Below are positions 1 through 10,428 of a stretch of DNA of 64,000 nt, piece by piece. The notes below the pieces were generated by a model. The model made no database searches and was not told the DNA's origin. It saw only the letters and a list, made by a program, of their open reading frames with translations. The position numbers were made by a program, and so were the translations under genes. The first letter of the stretch is position 1. The number at the start of each line of letters is the position of its first letter. The DNA lies in assembly GCA_009192285.1 (NCBI GenBank), contig CM018603.1:857307-921306 (forward strand). Reading direction: 5' to 3'. This DNA comes from Morchella semilibera (lineage: Eukaryota; Ascomycota; Pezizomycetes; Pezizales; Morchellaceae).

Positions 1-404
1 CACACTTTGATCAGTCATATGAAGATCTCCAGGTCATCACCGCTTCCCCGGGACCAAGTGAATCTGGGGTTTCTGGAGAAGAACCGTTTGAGTTTCCAAG
101 CATTCATGGGGCGGCATTTGGTGCTGGAACTAGCCCAGTAGCAAGCGCCAATGTTGCGCTGGAGAGCCCAGTATCTCCTACTACTATACCTTCTCGGCTT
201 AGTACTGCCGATACAGAAGGATCAATAGACAGAGGCGAGGATTGTGCAGTGCCCCCAGAGCCAAGCAGAAACGAATACAACCCAATGGACCCAGTACTTC
301 GTCCTACGATGAACGGGCGGGCAGGGACCAGGGATAGTGAATTCGGCGAAAGGTTTACGACTGCTAGGTCATCAATTGACACTAGAAAAAGCGTCGCTGT
401 CTAA
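1..404 (+). CDS. C-terminal end of unidentified Ser/Pro-rich protein (partial)
   Basis: An open frame enters from the left edge (first full codon at base 3) and runs 133 codons to TAA at 402-404. The peptide is rich in Ser, Pro, Thr, Glu and Gly, has no membrane segment or recognisable domain, and ends in ARSSIDTRKSVAV. This composition is typical of the disordered C-terminal tail of a fungal regulatory or membrane protein, but the family cannot be named from the tail. No splice sites are needed within the visible part. The following DNA becomes T-rich, as expected of a 3' untranslated region. Confidence 0.6.
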   Translation, partial: HFDQSYEDLQVITASPGPSESGVSGEEPFEFPSIHGAAFGAGTSPVASANVALESPVSPTTIPSRLSTADTEGSIDRGEDCAVPPEPSRNEYNPMDPVLRPTMNGRAGTRDSEFGERFTTARSSIDTRKSVAV

Positions 405-905
405 TGACAATCATTAAATGTGGAAATATTGGATTCGCGGAGAGAGAAATTCTTGAGAGACCGTATAGAAAATGTTTTTTTTTGGCTAGGCGTAACACAA
501 CACATTTGACTACTTATTATTTATTTATTTCTTTTGTAGTGTTATTTTCTATGGTTTATTACCTTTCCCCCATTCTTTTGGCTGGATTTTATGGTTATGG
601 TTACGGTGGAGATGAGAGTTCAAGTGGGGGGGATATTTTATACCTTGGGTGCTTTTTGCCGACTTAGGAAGCTCCTTTTTTGGTTGGACCGAGTTGTTGA
701 AGCGAGCGGATTATCTCAGTGTTTTTCCTATGCACCGCCCCTTCTTAAACACTTTTCCGATTATTTTCCTTTTTTTAATCCTGGAAATTCTTCAATTGTA
801 GTTTATTAACATTTTTTTCCCTTATATTTTTATTCTTTTTTTCTTTTCTTGGTTTCTGTATGAAATATCCTCTTTGCTCTATCTCAGTTTCTTTTTCTCC
901 ATTCA

Positions 906-933
<28 letters not shown>
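906..933. repeat. Tandem 7-bp repeat (GTTCTCC)4
   Basis: Four perfect tandem copies of GTTCTCC lie in the T-rich flank downstream of the first gene. It is a simple pyrimidine minisatellite with no sign of function. Confidence 0.85.
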
Positions 934-936
<3 letters not shown>

Positions 937-2085
937 TCTTAAGAGGGTCTGCGCGCCTTGGTTCTTGGACCGCTGTTGGTAATTTGCTGGTTCTTATATT
1001 CCTTCAAACTCTTTTGGATGGCTGGGTGTTTTTATGTGATTCATCTTTGTCCTGTTTTTTGGTTTTTTTTAGGGGGGGTGTCCGGATGGCGGTGGGTACT
1101 GGTATTGGTTAGTGGGATTTGGGAGTAGGATTGAAAAATGATAACGCTTCGATCCAGTTTTTGCTAACGGGTGAAAATAATGGCTTAGGGGGAACTACAT
1201 GTGCAGTCACAGAATATCACTCGGCCATCAAATTCCAGGCTTTATGTGGTGGTAGTGTTCACCCGCTACAGCGCAGATATCACGGTATCAGTACCTAAAT
1301 AGATGGTGAAACTTAATGGTCTCCAAATCACCCACCAGCCTCACGAAACTCGTGAGGTTGCGCGCGCGTTTGATCAACATCATGCACAAACTGATCAACG
1401 AGCAATCAGCAACCAGTACCCAGTGATGATCTCTTCGCTAGCCTTGCGGCTATCGAAAAAAAAAAAAAAGACCCCATCTCCCTGATCCATATCTTCACTC
1501 ATCTCCCACTGGCCCCATACCGGCCCCTTTCCCCGGCCTCCCCCTTTCCCCCTCCATATGTAGCCCATACCAAATTAATAAAAACCGACATTTTATAATC
1601 CCCAGTGCTTACCCACTAGAATCCCACAAACCCGCTATTGTGAGAACTCCTGATCAATCGTCCGCATCTCCCCATATCTAATTAGGTGAACAGCCAGCCA
1701 GAGAAAGAAAGAGGGAAGAGGGAAAGAAAGAAAGAAAAAAAAGACATGTGACAGCGCGTGTATCACGATCAACTCCAATCCAATCCGATTCTCCACCCCC
1801 ACATGCACACTTTTTCCTTTTCAAAACCAGGGTTTTTTTTTTTTTTTTTCTTTCGCCTTTTTGCTCCCCCAATTGCTTTCCGCGGCCGCAGCAGCGGGCA
1901 CATTTAATACTACCGCACATCGATAAGGAAAAGGAAACATAGAAAATTTTAGAGAAAAAGGTGTCTGGCGGCGCGCGGCGCTAAGGATTACGATCAAGGA
2001 TTATACAGAGTACCCACATACGCACTGTCTGTGCGTTGTGCCCAGCACAGCATACCATAGCATACAGCAACGTAAAAAAAAAACC

Positions 2086-2105
2086 CACCGCACCGCACCG
2101 CACCG
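2086..2105. repeat. Tandem 5-bp repeat (CACCG)4
   Basis: Four perfect tandem copies of CACCG follow an A tract. It is a simple-sequence repeat in intergenic DNA. Confidence 0.85.
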
Positions 2106-2809
2106 TCTGTGCAGATAGAGCCTTAGCGAGGTCATGCGTGCAACTAACTAAGCCATCTAGAGCAGAGAAGAGTAGAGTAGGCACATCCTCCTCCTCCCCC
2201 CCCCCCTCAATTATGACATATCCCTGGTAAAGAAGAAGAAAAAAATCCGATCACTAAACATCACTCGATCATCGGGAGGTACCACAAGAAGACTCGAGTA
2301 AAAAAAAAAGTAAAAAAAAAAAACTCACTCTGGACTTGGGAGGGTGAAACATGGCGAGGATGGTCTCCGTGGTGGTAGCATGCCGGAGCGGGCAAGGCAA
2401 TTCAAGACGGGGGGAGGGGGTGGAGCTAGAGAGAGGAGGCACATTTTCTGCTTCTATTGGTTCCCTGGACTTGCAAATCCTTGACCGGTCATCCGTCGGT
2501 CACTATGACTTAGGGACCACGAGACCCCGCGGTTTTTGGAGAATGAACCTGCCATGTTGGGGTACTATCTGCGGTCCGCAATCACAGGGGGGGGGGGCAT
2601 ATAGGCATATAGAGCGGTAGATTTGAGTATCAGATCGCGCTGCGAACGGGAGAGTTACTGGTGATACCGGATGTTATTTGGTCATGTGATTGGGTAGTGG
2701 TGGGCAAGATAATAATAAAAAAACTCTTCTGGGGAGGACTTGGGGGGAAACAATAAAAAAATAAGATGTCGGGGATGAGGGTCCGTAATTGGGCTAGTAT
2801 CGGGAACGG

Positions 2810-2815
2810 AAAAAA
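2810..2815 (-). terminator. RNA polymerase III terminator of tRNA-Ser
   Basis: An A6 run on the plus strand gives T6 on the transcribed strand, eight bases beyond the mature 3' end of the tRNA. This is the usual Pol III stop signal. Confidence 0.8.
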
Positions 2816-2822
2816 GTTATGA

Positions 2823-2919
2823 CGACACCGACGAGATTCGAACTCGCGCGCCCGAAGGCATCCGCTTACACTTTCCTAAGAATAGCAGGCGAACGTGTTA
2901 ACCACTCCACCACAGTGTC
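2823..2919 (-). tRNA. tRNA-Ser(GCT) with 16-nt intron
   Basis: The reverse strand folds as a class II tRNA. The acceptor arm GACACTG pairs with CGGTGTC (one G-T pair), followed by discriminator G. The T arm is GCGAG/CTCGT around TTCGAAT. A long variable arm with a TTCG tetraloop marks the Ser/Leu class. The anticodon stem is TTCGC/GCGGA. The loop gives anticodon GCT at 2884-2886, so serine AGY codons are read. A 16-nt intron at 2867-2882 sits after position 37, the standard eukaryotic site. The A-box region GTGGAGTGGTTAAC and B box GTTCGAATC are intact, and a T6 terminator follows. Confidence 0.95.
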
Positions 2920-5119
2920 ATTGCTAGAGCAACAAAAAACTGCTGTTTTAACCGCTATAATAAAACAGGGATTATGAAAGGGGTAACAGCTTTTGGATTA
3001 CATAAGCGTTCTTAGATCACCGCCGGCAGAGGAAACAACAGTCCTTGAGCACCCAACTAGAATCATACACGACCTTTTGAGGTTTTACATTCATTGACCC
3101 AAGACAATAAACCATTTTCCAAGGACTTGGGGCTGCAGGGGGGGAGGGGGTTTCTATTATTTCAATCACAGCGCATCACTCGTATCGCCCAGCCGCCCAA
3201 CGCATCCAAACCTCAACTGCGAATTAAGAATATGGGGGGTGGGGACGAAACCAGCACAAGAACGGAATACTTAAAGCCGATCATAGAGCACCCACGCACC
3301 AGTACTATTATATCTGGCCCTCGGCTCCCCCACAGTTGATGGTCAGCAACGGAGCAAACTGGTCGTTGTAGTCACACCTGAGTAAGAACCGGATAGGGCC
3401 CTATTTAGGCAGACAGTTGTACAACTCGGATTCGAGTGCAGGCAGAAAACCAGAAAAAAAAAAACTCTCATGGTGTGGTATCATTCAAGCATCACTCGCA
3501 TTGGGAGGGGGGGAGGGGCTTACGCTTAAAGGATTACATTGGTGAGTGCAGCCACCGCTTCTATCTACGTATAACGAGAGACTGATCAAAGGGTCCAAAC
3601 ATCTGAACAAGAATCGACCCAGGAAACACGTCGACGCGTACTGCTAGCAGCAACGCGAAAGCCCCGGGTCTCGTAGTTCCCAACCATATCTCTCCCCACC
3701 ATGTTATCCAGAAACAGCCCACTCGCAGCAGCAGCAGACCATACAAAGATACCATACTCGCAACGACCTATCCGGTCCAATACTCGAGGGGGGATCTTGA
3801 GCATTTTAAGTTTCCCTGTTCCTTTTCCTTGGCTAGCGAGCATACATATAACGGGGGCCTCGTGGACACATAGAATCTGCCTATTTTCTCTCCCCCAGTA
3901 ATATCCACACTTGAGGTACACATGCTGCGTTTCAGCCCCCATCGCTGATAAGCCTTCCAGTAACCATACAAAGGACCCCTTGGGTAGACACCATCCTCAT
4001 TTTTATCGTTATTCGGAAATCGGGCTCATGGGCTATCACTCGGATACACTCTCCCCCTGGCCCTAACACCGGTTTTGGAATGAGTGAGGAGCACGAGACT
4101 CTATTAACTGACTTAACCACAATACAATAGCGGTGCTTTATACAGCCATAACCTGCTACAAGGGTACCACGCATTTTGGCCCCTTTTCTTATTTGTGTAC
4201 TCGGAGCAAACCCTCCATATAAGGGTTATCTTGCTATAAGGACACCAAACCCCAGCCCCTCAGATTAGCTCCCGCCATATGCCCGCAAACAGGGCATACA
4301 TAATATCTGACCTACCGCGCCCCCCTCGTATCTGCTGCGTCACCCGGGGGGGACTCACCATCGACACTGTAGCACCAATGACCGCATACTCCACACCCTC
4401 GGAAACCACCCCCCCCAAAAGAAAAAAAAAATCAACGCCGTCCACTGGTGTGCATAGACCCATTTAACCTTGCGCAGATCGGTGGGTGGAATAAGCAACC
4501 AATATCGTTACTGCCTGTTTTAGCGCCCATGGCCATGGCTACATAGTCCGCAGCGTGCCTTCCGGCCGACCAGTCATCCCATAAAGCCGAGGGTAAATGT
4601 AGCCATACGGATCATATGAGGGTTTGGAGGGTCGTATACACACTTGTTATTGGCAAGAGAGTGTGTGTGTGTGCGGGTTGGGGGGCCGTTACGGCGGAAC
4701 CCCGATAGTAGCATACTCGACAGAAGCATACTCGACAGTAGCACACTCTCGATAGTAGCAGCATGTTTTTGGCTAATCCGGACGAACCGGCACAAACGGA
4801 TCTGTTTCTTGATACAAGCATACAAGTGGCCTCCAGCCTTCGGCCGGTATCACATCAATCAGCCCAATCCAATAATTCAGGCAAAACGCTTCACGGCTTA
4901 CTTTTCTCCTCTATTTCCCTGGCAGGCAAAGCACATTACTATTCTAAAGTACAGTACACATACACACATTGACATAGCTCTACATCTCCGTGATACAAAA
5001 AAGTCTTTAAACAGTTGCATGCATATGTAGGTTATAGTTATATCAGCTAAATATGCCACCATCGACGGACGGGGTTTGCATATGCCCAAGGAAAGAAACC
5101 ACGGGCCGTCCCAGAAGAA

Positions 5120-5151
5120 GGTTCCCCCCCCCCTCCCCTTTTGGGGGAACC
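5120..5151. repeat. Poly-C/poly-G hairpin
   Basis: GGTTCCCCC at 5120-5128 is inverted perfectly as GGGGGAACC at 5143-5151, separated by a C/T spacer, with another C11 run directly after. The sequence could fold as a GC-rich hairpin or adopt other C/G-run structures. No gene lies within 2 kb on either side except the tRNA. Confidence 0.7.
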
Positions 5152-6774
5152 CCCCCCCCCATTAGTTTAGGTTTAGTTTAGCACATGCGACTCAATCGGG
5201 ACTGCATCCCTAGCCCTGGCAGCTTCTCTGGATCTTCGTGAGCGGCAGGCTCGGGCCAATGCATACACCTACATGTAGCTGGTTTGGCATCAATAAAAGC
5301 ACGCCGGGCTATAACCATCTACACCGTCGTCGTCATGACTAAAGAGATAGAAACTAACTAAGCATCCCCTGACCATTATAAATAAAGATCTGGAGGGCCG
5401 GTGTCACAATCCGCAGCTAGCTGGGACCTAGATCTTTAGCGGTGGTTATTACAAAGATTAAGAAACCTTAGCAAGCTTTCTCACCATCCACTTGTACATA
5501 CACTCTTACATTAGTAAACACCGAGCATGGGGGGTGGGGGGTCATAGCCCATCACTCGGCCACCAATCCCCAACATCGTGGACCCCAACAACGAGTACCG
5601 TGCCAGACCTAGCCCGAAGCGTGTAGGCATAAAGGAAACGAAGACTTACTAATTATAAGTAAAACACTATAATAAAAAAGATTCGTGGCATGGAAGCCAT
5701 TTCAGGGTTTTTAGGTTAGGTTAGTGAATACATGTATCTCAAGGGGGTAACATGTATACATAGTGGAGATTACAGCTTTGGAGGCAGGCAGGAATCGGCC
5801 GGCGTACAGGTTTGTAAAGGGGGGGGGGGTTGGCACTGGTACGTGATGCTTGGTACGCTGTAGATGGCCACTTTGGCGGCAGTTTCTTCGGCGGGACGCG
5901 GGCCAATTTTGGTGAGATCCGCCATTGTTGTTTGCGGTAGTGGTTGCTGTAGTCACAGTGGTGGCTGCAGGCTTGGGGCGATGGGTCATGGCTTGTCACT
6001 CGGCTGCAGCCCCCTTTCCGCCAACGCTCGTCCATCACAGGATACATGTACATACCTCTTCTATGCCGACCTTGGGAGGGGGGTGTCTACGTACATAGAA
6101 CCATCCACAGCCGCATGCTGGGTTGAGGAAGAACCTCTGAATATGCGCCCGTTTCTTACCTATGTAGTTAACCTGCGCCCCAGAAAGCGGGTGAGGGCCA
6201 TTCGATACGTTTATTAACCCGCCTCCCACAGCGCCACAGTGCTTGTGGTTCTTTTTTCTTCTTCCCTCTCTCGCATGTGTCGGTGTAGATGGGTCGTGTC
6301 TACATGTGCGTAGGGGGTGTCCGGGGATTGTCATGCTACGAGTGTCCCGAGCCCTGGTATGTGTGCCCGGGGATCGTTTCCGCTGTCGCTCCCTGTGGGG
6401 GGGGACTACGTACCTACCTACATGTGTTTATGTATGTATACTCCACTCCCTTCTGTATAGGGGTGGTAGTATACTCGTTCCTGTACGTTACCTACTCGGC
6501 CACGGGGGCTGTGCACCGGCGTGCAAGTGGAAGAAACCAAGCCAAGGGGGGAGGGGGGAGGGATGTACCTGTAAGAGACCAAATCGTAGAAGCCGGGACC
6601 AGGTGGGTACATTAGATAGACAGAAGTTCAATCTGCGTGTGGTCTCTGAGGGAGGGGGGGGGAGATGCAGGAAGAAGAAGAACTGTGGCTGAAGAAACAC
6701 AACGCACGAAGAAACACAACGCGGGGCGGGGATAAGGGGATGCAAAACTGCAAGATTAGGATGGAGGGGGGATG

Positions 6775-6873
6775 AGACGGAGACGGAGAGAGACGGAGAG
6801 AGACGGAGAGAGACAGAGAGAGACGGAGAGAGACAGAGAGAGACAGAGAGAGACAGAGAGAGACAGAGAGAGA
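6775..6873. repeat. 10-bp purine minisatellite, AGACRGAGAG units
   Basis: About nine to ten tandem copies of AGACGGAGAG or AGACAGAGAG, with G/A alternating at the fifth base. The array is followed by a G tract. The strand is entirely purine apart from the C of each unit. Long frames across it on both strands are repeat translations, not genes. Confidence 0.9.
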
Positions 6874-7078
6874 GGGGGGGGGGAGAGACAGAGAGAAGGG
6901 ATGTGCCACAAGCCCAAGAGCACGACGGGCGGGGAGATACATGGGCTGACGGAATTCAGGAAAGGGGGAAGGGTAGGAAGAAGACGAGCATGAGCACGAG
7001 GAGCAGCGCGACGGCCACAGTAAAGGGGATGCGTACATGTGTCTTGGTTGGAGATGAGGGTTGGCGGTGTTGGCGGGC

Positions 7079-7136
7079 TTGGATGGATGGATGGATGGGA
7101 GGATGGGTGGATGGGTGGATGGAGGATGGAGGAGAT
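7079..7136. repeat. (GGAT)n microsatellite, interrupted
   Basis: Tandem GGAT units with scattered GGGT and GGA variants. It is a simple repeat in the intergenic space downstream of the YIP4-like gene. Confidence 0.85.
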
Positions 7137-7523
7137 GGAGAGAACGTGGGGCAGAGAGGACGGGACGATGGAAAGGTTGGATCACAGCCCGTCACTCGAG
7201 GCGGTCGCACTACACCAACATCGATCGACCACCCGCCCTCAACACAGCAGCTTCTAAACACCCCCCCCCAACAAGACCGTGCGTGGGCTCTGCAATATCT
7301 ATCATAGACACAGGGCAGAATGGATTTCACATATTTAACAATCGATCCACAGTAGACACAACATCCCAGGCCGGTCTCAAAAAACCCGCCCTCCACCAGC
7401 ACCAACCACACGAGCGAAAACAAAACAAAACAAAGCAAGACAAGAGAAAAGAAAGGTTTTTTTTAAAAAAAACATCCACCATTTCCAACATCTATCTGCC
7501 AATCCCCCCCCCCCCCCGCACGC

Positions 7524-8419
7524 CTAGCTAACCAAGCACAAGCACACCAACCCGCCATAAAACACCCCCAGCGGAAAGACCGCCAGCCCCACACGGTTCC
7601 TGACCACGCCGCTGCCGCCAAGGATGCTGACGCCCGCCGCCAGCGACCACAGGAAGCACGCGGCGTACACGGGCACCCTGACGATCGAGGGCACGTGCAG
7701 CGCCGACAGCAGCGCGCAGATGACGACCGGGAAGAGCGTGTACCCGATAATTGAGACGGAGGAGAAGAACGATCTGTACCCATTAGCCCCGGACCACAAA
7801 AAAAAAAGGGGGGGAGGGGAGCAAACTCACATATTCCCGCCCAACAGCTTGATCTGCGCCGTGACCACCGCCTCACCAACCCACACCATCGCAAACACGC
7901 CCGCAAAGACCTGCGTCTTCTGCTCCTTTCCCGCCGCGACGCTGAGCAGCGTGCTCAGCGCCAGACAAAAGACCAGCGGGCCCCACAGGTCCCACTCGCC
8001 CAGCAGCCTCCCCCCCGCGCTCCCGCCGCCGCCGCCGCCGGACTCGAGGACGTCGTTGGCGTCCGGCCAGCGCTTGAACGTGAACTTTGGGTACAGCACG
8101 GCCTTCATCTTGGCCCACACGGCGAGCACGTCGCGCGAGAGCGTGTCCCACACGGACTCGTCGAGGGTGTTTGTCGGCGCGCGGCGGTCCTCGCCGGGGA
8201 TGGCGGAGGTCAGGGAGGAGGGGTTGAGGGGCGTGGTGGGGTTGTCGAGGGGGTCGTCGAGGTCGTTGATGTCAACTAGTGGTGGGTGTTAGTGAGGAGG
8301 GAGGGGGGAGGGGAGAGGGGGAGGGGGAGGGAGCAGGTACGGTCGTCGGGGTCGATGATGTCGGCGGAGATGCGGGTGGACTCGTAGTTGTCGTAGGGGT
8401 TTGTGTGGGACGAGGCCAT
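7524..8419 (-). CDS. YIP4: YIP4/YIPF6-like Yip1-domain Golgi membrane protein
   Basis: Yip1-family multipass protein of Golgi/ER vesicle membranes, which associates with Rab GTPases and acts in early secretory traffic. Three exons, 8419-8341, 8275-7831 and 7773-7524, join in frame (phases 1 and 2) and give 257 residues, close to the family length. The N-terminus MASSHTNPYDNYE is acidic and cytosolic. It is followed by the family signature TLDESVWDTL (compare LDEPVRDT in YIPF6) and then LLGEWDLWGPLVFCLALS, which opens the first of about five hydrophobic segments. Both introns have AG acceptors, with GTACCT and GTGAGT donors. A Gly run near residue 120 is probably a lineage-specific loop. It is transcribed divergently from the AIM41-like gene. 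The family is clear; assignment to the YIP4 branch is likely. Confidence 0.9.
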
Positions 8420-8758
8420 TGTGTGTATAGATGTCTAGAGAGCTGTGATTGGAAGTCTAGATGTATATTATACCTGTTATCCGTGATGTTTTGATATTGA
8501 GTATAGCAGTAGCAGCAGTAGATGAGTAGAGCAGAGCAAGCACCGGCTGTGTCGTTCGTTACCCCGGCCGATCCAAGAAAAGCAACCCCGGCCCGGTAAG
8601 TCAACGCACGCCTACCCCAAAGCAGCCGCGGCTGACGTCTCCCGCCAACCCTAACCCACCCACAAAAAACCCTTCCGATCATTGACGTCGTCGTGTGGGG
8701 TGATCCTTTTCATATCAACTCACGACAATTAACCCCACGGGCTACAAGAAAAATTAAA
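8420..8758. promoter_or_regulatory. Divergent promoter of YIP4-like and AIM41-like genes
   Basis: The 339 bp between the two start codons must hold both promoters. It contains AACCCTAACCC at 8647-8657, a telobox-like element matching two fungal telomere repeats. Proteins of the Tbf1/Teb1 type are known to bind such sites in some yeast promoters. A similar CCCTAACCC lies about 140 bp upstream of the ERG28 start. Which gene it serves is not visible. Confidence 0.5.
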
Positions 8759-9485
8759 ATGCAAGCTGCAGGATCCAGGACGCTCTTCCGCCGTGCGGCG
8801 CAGTGGGGGAGGGGGATGTACTCGACCGCGCAGTCGCCGTCGCCGCCATTGCTGCTCAAGATCAGGTGTGTGTGGCCTGCCTGCTTATATTTACAGTACA
8901 AGAATCTTCAACTGGAATGGGATGGAAAAACTAATTGATCCCCCCGCCCACAGATCCGACCTGAAAGACGCCATGCGCGCAAAAGACATCAACAAGTCCG
9001 CCCCCCTCCCTCCCCCTACAAGTACATGTAACTAACCTAACCCCCAGGCTCAACGTCTGCCGCGTACCTGCCCCCACCCCACCTGCCCCCCTCCCAGCAC
9101 CACCCACTAACCCTGCCACCAGTCGCTGATCGCCGAGATCTCCAACGCGTCCAAGACGCCCACGCCGCCCACGACCGACATCCACCTGCTCTCCATCATT
9201 GCAAGGACGCTAGACAAGTCGCGCAGCAGCCTGGGCGAGTTCCGGGCGGCGGGGCGCGAGGACCTCGCCGACAAGGAGGCGGCGCAGATCGCTGTCCTCG
9301 ACGGGTATGCCGCCATGGTGGAGAAGGTGGGCGCTGACGAGATCGCGGCTGCCGTCGACCGTGTTGTCGCTGGGGGCGTGGCTAAGATGGGGGAGGTCAT
9401 GAAGGCTGTCATGAAGGAGATGCAGGGGAGGCCCGTGGTGCAGGCGGATGTGGCGGGCGCTGTGCAGAGGGCTTTGAAAAAGTAG
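8759..9485 (+). CDS. AIM41: AIM41-like mitochondrial protein, GatB/YqeY domain
   Basis: Mitochondrial YqeY-like protein. The family relates to the tail domain of amidotransferase GatB, and its exact role is not settled. Four exons, 8759-8865, 8954-8995, 9048-9063 and 9123-9485, give 175 residues. The N-terminus MQAAGSRTLFRRAAQWGRG is an Arg-rich presequence without acids, typical of mitochondrial import. The mature part carries the family pattern LKDAMRAKDINK, SLIAEISNASK and, at the C-terminus, GGVAKMGEVMKAVMKE. Exon 3 is only 16 nt and is needed to restore frame. Its upstream donor, GTCCGC, departs from consensus, so that junction is the least certain. Intron 2 contains a TACATGTA palindrome. 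The gene converges on the F-box gene, with 246 bp between stop codons. Confidence 0.85.
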
Positions 9486-9731
9486 TGGGGGTAGATGGAC
9501 GGACGGTTTCGTGTAAAATATATCATTACTATAGGTATTCTTTTTCGCGCCGCTTGTATATACTATTCGTTTCCCCCAAATATAACCCAAAACCCACCCC
9601 AGACAAAGGAAAGAAACCCATAAGGAAAGTAGAGGGAAAAAAGGGAACACTAACACTAGGTTACAAAAGAAACAAAAAACCCAACACCCTCTAAATCTAT
9701 CGCCCTACCATCACAAAATCTCACCCGGCCA

Positions 9732-10428
9732 CTACAGCATCCCCTCCACAACCTCCACCAAATACCCACTCCTCACGACCACCTCCTCCACCGCAACCCT
9801 AAACCCAACCTCTCCCTCCTCATCTTGCACGCCCTCACCCCCCCAAACCTTCAATCGCAACCCCATATTGCCCCTCTCGTCCAACCACACCATCCGCCCC
9901 TCGGCCGCCTTGACGCCCTCCAGCAGCCACGACCGCCGCACGCGAAAGAACGTCTCCGAGAACACGGGCCGCACGCTCGCCACCTTTGCCAGGAAGCTGC
10001 TCGCGCACAGCTGCGTGAAGAACTCGCCGGCCTCCAGCGTCACCTCCGTGCACGTCTGCGGGGACGGCGTGAAGTGCGAGAAGACGCTGCTTGTTGAGGG
10101 GGTGAGGGTTGTGGTGGTGTGTTTGCAGGGGTGGTAGGGCGCCGTGTACTATGTCTCAAGTGTTAGTAGGGGGTGGTTGGAGAGAGGGGGGGGGGGGGAG
10201 AGTGCTTACGCGGCTGCTGGGAGGCGAGCATTCAATCACCATGGCGTGACCGTCGAGGTCGGGGATGTGCCGGATGCGCTGGCGGAGGAGGTAGTCGGCG
10301 CAGTCGTGGATGGCGTGGTTGACGCTCGAGGCGTGGACGAGGTCTTTTGTGAAGAGGTGGGAGAGCACGCTCGTGAGCAGCTCTGGAGGGAGCGTAGACA
10401 GACATGAGGGCGCGGGTATTGAAGACAT
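9732..10428 (-). CDS. Small F-box protein
   Basis: Two exons, 10428-10210 and 10148-9732, join in phase 0 and give 211 residues. Residues 12-45 form a typical F-box, LPPELLTSVLSHLFTKDLVH followed by a conserved SSVNHAIHDCA stretch. It would bind Skp1 and place the protein as a substrate adaptor of an SCF ubiquitin ligase. The remainder has no WD40 or leucine-rich repeat pattern, so the target cannot be guessed. The donor is GTAAGC and the acceptor ACATAG. It is GC-rich like its two left neighbours and part of the same gene island. Confidence 0.75.

Larger units (their letters stand above)
405..2809. other. Intergenic DNA, T-rich then homopolymer-rich
   Basis: The first 500 bases are T-rich and probably include the 3' UTR of the partial gene. 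The rest has many A, G and C homopolymers, for example around 1455, 1838, 2196 and 2586. The open frames here are short, low-complexity and overlap on both strands, so none is called as a gene. Two copies of the 18-bp TCAY-N6-TCACTCG motif lie at 1207-1224 and 2251-2268. Confidence 0.6.
1207..7199 (+). repeat. Series of eight same-orientation copies of an 18-bp bipartite motif
   Basis: Copies of TCAY-N6-TCACTCG start at 1207, 2251, 3166, 4026, 5542, 5986 and 7182. Another at 3481 has one extra base in the spacer. All eight read on the plus strand. The best shared form is about TCAYRGCCCATCACTCGG; for example the copy at 5542 reads TCATAGCCCATCACTCGG and that at 7182 reads TCACAGCCCGTCACTCGA. 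The flanks are unrelated, so this is not a longer repeat cut short. The two TCA half-sites are 10 bp apart, about one helical turn. Further copies occur to the right (see findings). Function is unknown. Confidence 0.8.
2920..7523. other. Intergenic DNA with no supported gene
   Basis: No open frame here shows protein-like sequence. The longer ones on either strand translate simple repeats and homopolymers. The region contains many G and C runs of eight or more, TACATGTA palindromes at 5270, 5729 and 6043, six copies of the 18-bp motif, and two minisatellites. Confidence 0.6.

Noticed and set aside
6628-7438. Long overlapping frames of 134-185 codons on both strands
   Set aside because: They translate the AGACRGAGAG and GGAT arrays and C/T-rich DNA into Ser/Pro/Leu or Arg/Glu repeats. 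No splice or start context and no family.
7463-7906. Frame of 147 codons on the minus strand
   Set aside because: It lies in another frame of the YIP4-like exons. The spliced YIP4 reading explains the DNA and gives a known family.
9107-9526. Minus-strand frames of 139-148 codons
   Set aside because: Antisense shadows of AIM41 exon 4, caused by GC-rich codon use.
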